Below are positions 13,323 through 17,180 of a stretch of DNA of 17,180 nt, one piece after another (the stretch's first letter is position 1; the number at the start of each line of letters is the position of its first letter). The DNA is taken from the NCBI GenBank assembly GCA_905214305.1, contig CAJMLK010000059.1, positions 1 to 17,180 of the forward strand, given 5' to 3'. Below the pieces are notes generated by a model that saw only the letters and a list, made by a program, of their open reading frames with translations, had not been told where the DNA came from and made no database searches. Source of the DNA: an uncultured bacterium (GTDB lineage: Bacteria > Desulfobacterota > Desulfovibrionia > Desulfovibrionales > Desulfovibrionaceae). A program made the position numbers and the translations under genes.

Positions 13323-13710
13323 CTTTTCTTTCCTTCCGGCATTCATATCCTGTGTGTACGGACGCATAACGCCTGAAATGTTCTTACCCGCAATATGCGG
13401 GACGCACAATGCCGTCATTTCGTAAACATTGCGCAAAACTGGCAAAAATTTTCCCAGACTGACCGGGTCGTTTCTGGCTGTGTGTATTGTTTAAAATTTT
13501 AATAATATTTTAATTGACATTAAATTCTGCGACATGCTATCCGGACATGCAGACCGGTGTTTTACGCCATCTTTATATAATATCCATTTAATATAACATT
13601 TATTTAACATATTTTTTAACTAAAAAAGCCCAATATTCCCGCGTTCAATTAAAACTTTTAACAGTCGCGCGACGGGAGGTCCCTGACGGGCGGCAGCATC
13701 GGAGGAAAGC
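13323..13710. promoter_or_regulatory. AT-rich divergent promoter region with paired TTAAAA-TTTTAA palindromes
   Basis: The region 13485-13665 is strikingly AT-rich compared with its surroundings. On the plus strand TTGACA at 13514-13519 is a perfect -35, with a poor -10 (TATCCG, 13538-13543) 18 bases on. TTAAAATTTTAA (13491-13502) and TTAAAACTTTTAA (13649-13661) are matching palindromes on either side of it, with centres about 158 bases apart. They are candidate LacI-family operators, although they lack the central CG usual in that family. Confidence 0.45.
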
Positions 13711-15087
13711 ATGTCAGATGCACGGGCACAAAAACACGTTCCTACCAAACAGGAGATGCGCAAAGTCGTTATCGCCAGTCTGCTCGGCGCCACCATCGAA
13801 TGGTACGACTTTTTCCTGTACGGGGTCGTGGCGGGCATTGTGTTCAACAAGCTCTACTTTCCCACCTCCGATCCTTTTATCGGAACCATTCTGGCCTACA
13901 GCACCTTTGCCATCGGCTATCTGGCCCGCCCCCTCGGCGGATTCATATTCGGCCACTACGGCGACAAGCTGGGCCGCAAGCGCATGCTCATCCTCACCAT
14001 GCTCATCATGGGCATAGCCACCGTGGGCATCGGCCTTATCCCCACCTACGCCAGCATCGGCATTGCCGCCCCCATCCTGCTGCAAACCCTGCGCCTGTGT
14101 CAGGGCCTTGGCCTTGGCGGCGAATGGGGCGGAGCGGTGCTCATGACCTATGAATACGCCAACGAACGCGAAAAAGCCTTTTATGCCAGCATCCCCCAGA
14201 TGGGCCTTGCCACTGGTCTCTGCCTTGCATCGGGCATGGTTGCCCTGCTCTCCTGGCTGCTGACCAACGATCAGTTCATGGCCTGGGGCTGGCGGCTGGC
14301 GTTTCTCGTCAGCGTGGTGCTTATCGCCATCGCGCTTTACGTGCGCACGCATATTCTTGAAACTCCCGAATTCCGCAAGGCGCAGGAAGAAGGCCAGACA
14401 GAAAAGAAGACCCTGCCCATTGTCACGGTATGCAAGAATTTTCCCGGCAATATCGCCCTTGGTGTGGGCGCGCGCTGGATTGACGGCGTGTTCTTCAACG
14501 TGCTGGCGGTGTTTTCCATCAGCTATCTTGTGCAGTATATCAATGTCACGCGCACCGAAGCCCTCACGGCGGTCATGATCGCGGCCCTGCTCATGTGCCC
14601 GTTCATTCTCATCGCCGGGCGTCTGGCCGACCGCTTTGGCCGGGGCCGCATTTACGGGCTGGCAAGTCTGGCCTGTGCCCTGACCATCTTTCCCTCGTTC
14701 TGGCTCATGCAGGGCAGCGGCGGAAACATGTTTATCATCGGCCTTGCCATAGCCATTCCGCTCAGCATCTGCTATGCCGGGGTGTTCGGGCCTGAAGCAG
14801 CGCTTTTTTCTGACCTTTTTCCTGCTGAAGTGCGCTACACCGGCATTTCCATAGTGTATCAGTTCCCCGGATTTCTGGTGGCAGGCATTGTGCCCGGCCT
14901 GTGCACGGCCTTTATGCGCTGGAACGACGGCAATCCTGCCTATATCTGCATTTTTGTCATCATTGCTGGTGTCACCAGCGCCCTGTCAGCCTTTGCCATC
15001 CAGCGGCGCCATAACAGGGCGGCACAGCAGGCCCAGTCGCATGACGCCGCCATGCAGGCCGGAGCAAGCACACAGGTTCAGGGATAA
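13711..15087 (+). CDS. major facilitator transporter, metabolite:H+ symporter (MHS) family
   Basis: The 458-residue membrane protein has about 12 spans and the MHS hallmarks: ATIEWYDFFLYG in the first span (27-38), GHYGDKLGRKRM in the loop after span 2 (81-92), RLCQGLGLGGEWGGA (128-142), and the repeated loop motif GRLADRFGRGR (303-313). Members of this group (KgtP, ProP, ShiA, citrate carriers) import organic acids, betaines or similar solutes with protons. GGAGG at 13701-13705 gives a strong start. Its stop is two bases before the phosphodiesterase gene, so the two are co-transcribed and probably handle the same compound. The divergent LacI-type gene is the likely regulator. Substrate cannot be read from sequence. 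Confidence 0.92.
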   Translation: MSDARAQKHVPTKQEMRKVVIASLLGATIEWYDFFLYGVVAGIVFNKLYFPTSDPFIGTILAYSTFAIGYLARPLGGFIFGHYGDKLGRKRMLILTMLIMGIATVGIGLIPTYASIGIAAPILLQTLRLCQGLGLGGEWGGAVLMTYEYANEREKAFYASIPQMGLATGLCLASGMVALLSWLLTNDQFMAWGWRLAFLVSVVLIAIALYVRTHILETPEFRKAQEEGQTEKKTLPIVTVCKNFPGNIALGVGARWIDGVFFNVLAVFSISYLVQYINVTRTEALTAVMIAALLMCPFILIAGRLADRFGRGRIYGLASLACALTIFPSFWLMQGSGGNMFIIGLAIAIPLSICYAGVFGPEAALFSDLFPAEVRYTGISIVYQFPGFLVAGIVPGLCTAFMRWNDGNPAYICIFVIIAGVTSALSAFAIQRRHNRAAQQAQSHDAAMQAGASTQVQG

Positions 15088-15089
15088 CC

Positions 15090-15920
15090 ATGCGCATATT
15101 GCAACTTTCCGACACACACCTGCGCGGCGACAACAGTCTGTCCTTCCGGGTTGTGGACACACGGCGCTGCCTTGACGCTGCGGTGGCGCATCTGAAAACC
15201 ATGAGCCAGAAGCCGGATATAATGGTGCTCAGCGGCGACCTTGCCGACAGCGGCGACCTCGACGCCTATCATATCCTTTATGATGCGCTGTCACCTCTGG
15301 GCATTCCCGTCTACGCCCTGCCGGGCAACCATGACAGACGCGACAGGATGCAAAGCGTGCTGCAAGGCTGGTGCCCCGTTGATCCGGAAGCAGCCCCGCA
15401 CATCTGCTACACGGTTGAACTGGACGATCTGCGCCTTGTCATGGTGGACAGCATGCACCCCGGCTCACATTCCGGCCATCTGTTTCCGACGGTTGAAAGG
15501 TGGCTGGCCCGCACCCTGGCGCAAAGACCCCATGTGCAAACCCTTGTTTTCATGCACCATCCCCCCTTCCTGACGGGCATGGGCGCCATGGACGAGCCTT
15601 TTGAAAATCAGGGAGCACTGGCTGCCATTGCCGCTGACAACCCGCAGATTCGCCTGTGCTTTGGCCATATGCACAGGCCCATAATCACCCAATGGCAGGG
15701 GCGGCTGTGCATGACGGCCCCCTCGGCGGCCATGCAGATCGACCTGGACCTTTCCCCGGAAGGTGGGGACACCTTCCGCATGGAGGCCCCGGGCTATCTG
15801 TTGCACCACCATGAAAACGGCATGCTCAACACCCATGTGTGCCAGATTCCGACAGACGTGACCTTTGCCGGACCGTATCCCTTTGTGGGATCCGTCAACC
15901 CCTCCGGCCCGGCGCGATAG
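15090..15920 (+). CDS. GpdQ/CpdA-like metallophosphodiesterase
   Basis: The 276-residue protein has every metal ligand of the class III cyclic-nucleotide/glycerophosphodiesterase group: D8 and H10 in SDTH, D50 in SGDLAD, N80 and H81 in GNHD, H156 in MHHPP, and H193/H195 in GHMH. Spacing and length match GpdQ (about 274 residues, ligands D8, H10, D50, N80, H156, H195, H197) closely. A two-metal site hydrolysing phosphodiesters in the cytoplasm is expected. It starts two bases after the transporter stop, without its own strong ribosome binding site, implying translational coupling. A glycerophosphodiester imported by the MHS protein would suit the pair, but CpdA-type cAMP hydrolysis is not excluded by sequence alone. 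Confidence 0.9.
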   Translation: MRILQLSDTHLRGDNSLSFRVVDTRRCLDAAVAHLKTMSQKPDIMVLSGDLADSGDLDAYHILYDALSPLGIPVYALPGNHDRRDRMQSVLQGWCPVDPEAAPHICYTVELDDLRLVMVDSMHPGSHSGHLFPTVERWLARTLAQRPHVQTLVFMHHPPFLTGMGAMDEPFENQGALAAIAADNPQIRLCFGHMHRPIITQWQGRLCMTAPSAAMQIDLDLSPEGGDTFRMEAPGYLLHHHENGMLNTHVCQIPTDVTFAGPYPFVGSVNPSGPAR

Positions 15921-16320
15921 ACCGCACGGTCTTCAGCGCGCCATTCACTGGCAGGACCCGTTCTCCCGCGAGCGGGTCCCTGCCTGTGCAGGAATCTGCA
16001 TCATTGCAGGCACTGCCGCATCCGCCAGACGCCTGCTGCGGGGGTATTTCAAGCTTCGGCAATGAGGGGTAGGCTCAGGCCACGGTTTCGCCTTGAAGCT
16101 GCCCATGCGCCACAGGAACAGGCCCGCCCGGCTGGCGCAAACGCCCGCACCCGCACTGCCAAACACCATGCCCGACGGGCCGTTACCGCTGAAAACGCAC
16201 CTTTGCACGATTATCCTGCCCAGAGCCGCTCCGCTTGCGCGCGGCAAGCCGCGCCCCCTGCAAAACGCTCACGCAACAGCCGTTCCTTCATTTCAGGCTC
16301 AAAAACCCGGAGTCCCGCCC
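15921..16320. other. 400-base non-coding gap
   Basis: No gene with a supported start is visible here. A frame continuous with the acetyltransferase extends back to 16093, but its composition (proline/alanine/arginine rich) is unlike the family and it lacks a ribosome binding site. The left part holds the hairpins listed separately; the right part must contain the acetyltransferase promoter, which I cannot identify. Confidence 0.4.
15954..15979 (+). terminator. possible terminator after the phosphodiesterase gene
   Basis: GGACCCG (15954-15960) pairs with CGGGTCC (15973-15979), and an inner CTC/GAG stem extends the helix. It lies 33 bases past the stop codon. A second hairpin, CCTGC/GCAGG, follows at 15980-15993. 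No T tract is present, so termination would be rho-dependent or partial. Confidence 0.4.
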
Positions 16321-16890
16321 ATGCCTGCCATAAGACTTGCCGCTCCCGCCGACAGCAGCCGCCTTTTGCGGATTTATGCCCAATACATGGCAACACCCAT
16401 AACTTTTGAATGCACCCTGCCCACAGAACAGGACTTTGCCGGAAGAATCGAGCGCATTGCCGCTCTGTACCCCTACCTTGTCTGCGAAGAAAACGGCAAT
16501 GCCATAGGCTTTGCCTACGCACACAGACCAATGGAGCGTGCGGCCTACCAATGGAACGCCGAACTGACGGTCTACCTTGACCGGCAGGCCGCGGCCAAGG
16601 GTCTGGGAAAACGCCTTTACAGCGTCCTGAGCGCCATTCTTCAGTTGCAGGGAGTGCGGAACATGTACGGTTGCGTTACAGTGCCCAACGCCGCCAGCGA
16701 GGGCCTGCACAGGTCGATGGGCTTTCGCCTTGTGGGCATCTACCGCAATGCGGGATTCAAGGGGGGGCAATGGCACGATGTGGCATGGTTTGAAAAGGCT
16801 ATCGGAGAGTTTCAGGGCACGCCCGACCCCATCACGTCCATACATGACATTCCTCAGCAGCAGCTCTACAGGCTTCTTGCATCAGCCTGA
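16321..16890 (+). CDS. GNAT N-acetyltransferase of the phosphinothricin/methionine-sulfoximine type
   Basis: The 189-residue product is a single GNAT domain: the N-terminal RLAAPADSSRLLRIY strand-helix, ITFECTLPTEQDF (27-39), the acetyl-CoA loop AAKGLGKRLY (91-100), and the C-terminal VPNAASEGLHRSMGF plus GFKGGQWHDVAWFEK, which are typical of phosphinothricin-type acetyltransferases (Pat/bar/MddA group). Such enzymes acetylate the amino group of glutamate-like compounds such as methionine sulfoximine; the actual substrate in an anaerobe is often unknown. GGAG at 16309-16312, eight bases before the ATG, fixes the start. It stands alone, with no obvious link to the neighbours. Confidence 0.9.
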   Translation: MPAIRLAAPADSSRLLRIYAQYMATPITFECTLPTEQDFAGRIERIAALYPYLVCEENGNAIGFAYAHRPMERAAYQWNAELTVYLDRQAAAKGLGKRLYSVLSAILQLQGVRNMYGCVTVPNAASEGLHRSMGFRLVGIYRNAGFKGGQWHDVAWFEKAIGEFQGTPDPITSIHDIPQQQLYRLLASA

Positions 16891-16926
16891 CGCCATGCGT
16901 GACCGGGCACTGGCCTGTGCGGCGGA

Positions 16927-17114
16927 TTTTCTGCTTGAAATTGTTCTGGCGGATGCGGGAGCAGACGCCCGCCACTGAGGCGCAAGCGCAGCTTCAGCCG
17001 TTGGCGGAGGGCTTATGGATGAAGACAGCAGGGCTGTCTATTTGCGCGGTTAAGCGCCGAAGCGAGAGTGCCTCAGACTTTGAGAATGTATATTCTCAAA
17101 GTTAAAAAGCTCTA
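16927..17114 (+). repeat. dispersed hairpin-rich repeat, copy B with an internal insertion
   Basis: From GAAATTGTTCTGGCGGATGC to GCTCTA this copy aligns with copies A and C; the 3' hairpin CTTTGAGAAT/ATTCTCAAAG (17078-17101) is identical to copy A. It carries about 42 extra bases (roughly 16997-17040) where copy A has the loop of its GCGCAG/CTGCGC hairpin; the insert has its own perfect hairpin AGACAGC/GCTGTCT (17023-17039). Its left end is degenerate. It starts about 40 bases after the acetyltransferase stop, in the same orientation. Confidence 0.75.
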
Positions 17115-17180
17115 GAGCAATTAGCGGCGGATTCAACTTGCAAGTGCAACACCCTCAAGGTTGAATGAAAAGGCAAGGTG
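17115..17180. mobile_element. possible insertion-sequence end at the window edge
   Basis: After GCTCTA the sequence continues GAGCAATTAGCGGC and then a stretch with short inverted words (ACTTGCAAGT; TTCAAC and GGTTGAA at 17132-17137 and 17159-17165). The pattern resembles the terminal repeats of some IS30-like elements from memory, but the element, if any, lies outside the window. GAGCAATT may instead mark a second, adjoining copy of the dispersed repeat. Confidence 0.25.

Noticed and set aside
16093..16320. N-terminal extension of the acetyltransferase
   Set aside because: The extra 76 residues are low-complexity and unlike the family; the ATG at 16321 has a good ribosome binding site and matches the usual domain start.

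Overview
The window is GC-rich with codon use and gene families typical of a sulfate-reducing Desulfovibrio-type bacterium (Desulfovibrionaceae). The strongest pointers are a TunR-type regulator (dead tyrosine recombinase fused to TOBE domains), which is known from this group, together with a tungstate transporter and an aldehyde:ferredoxin oxidoreductase. The assignment is inference from gene content; no 16S or other marker is present.

Layout. Positions 1-734 are the edge of an integrated element: a truncated integrase on the minus strand, a short control region with direct repeats, and the 3' half of a tRNA-Thr(CGU), which looks like an attachment-site remnant. The tRNA's own terminator follows at 743-773. 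Positions 875-4165 carry two MoeA genes on the plus strand, the second fused to a periplasmic-binding-like domain. From 12173 down to 4300 all genes lie on the minus strand and read in this order: tunR (regulator), tupA-tupB-tupC (tungstate ABC importer), aor (tungsten enzyme), moaD (sulfur carrier) and a ThiF/MoeB-like E1 enzyme. A LacI-type regulator (minus) lies upstream of tunR and diverges from a plus-strand pair: an MHS-type major facilitator transporter followed 2 bases later by a GpdQ-like phosphodiesterase. A phosphinothricin-type GNAT acetyltransferase closes the coding part.

How it fits together. Positions 875-12173 read as one tungsten module: TupABC brings in tungstate, TunR senses the oxyanion, MoaD plus the E1 enzyme supply sulfur-carrier chemistry for the pterin dithiolene, two MoeA enzymes insert metal, and AOR uses the cofactor. 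LacI/MHS/GpdQ is a separate, probably catabolic, unit whose substrate cannot be read from sequence; a glycerophosphodiester or other small phosphodiester is the best guess.

The gaps between genes are unusually structured. A dispersed hairpin-rich repeat occurs three times (6015-6164, 8168-8309 inverted, about 16927-17114), each time just 3' of a gene. One copy abuts a 151-bp MITE-like element with perfect 19-bp inverted ends. The tunR-tupA gap holds three independent sets of 11-bp tandem repeats. An internal terminator separates tupA from tupBC, and palindromes that may be operators precede moaD, aor, tupA and the MHS gene. The most novel material is in these elements rather than in the proteins, whose families are known.
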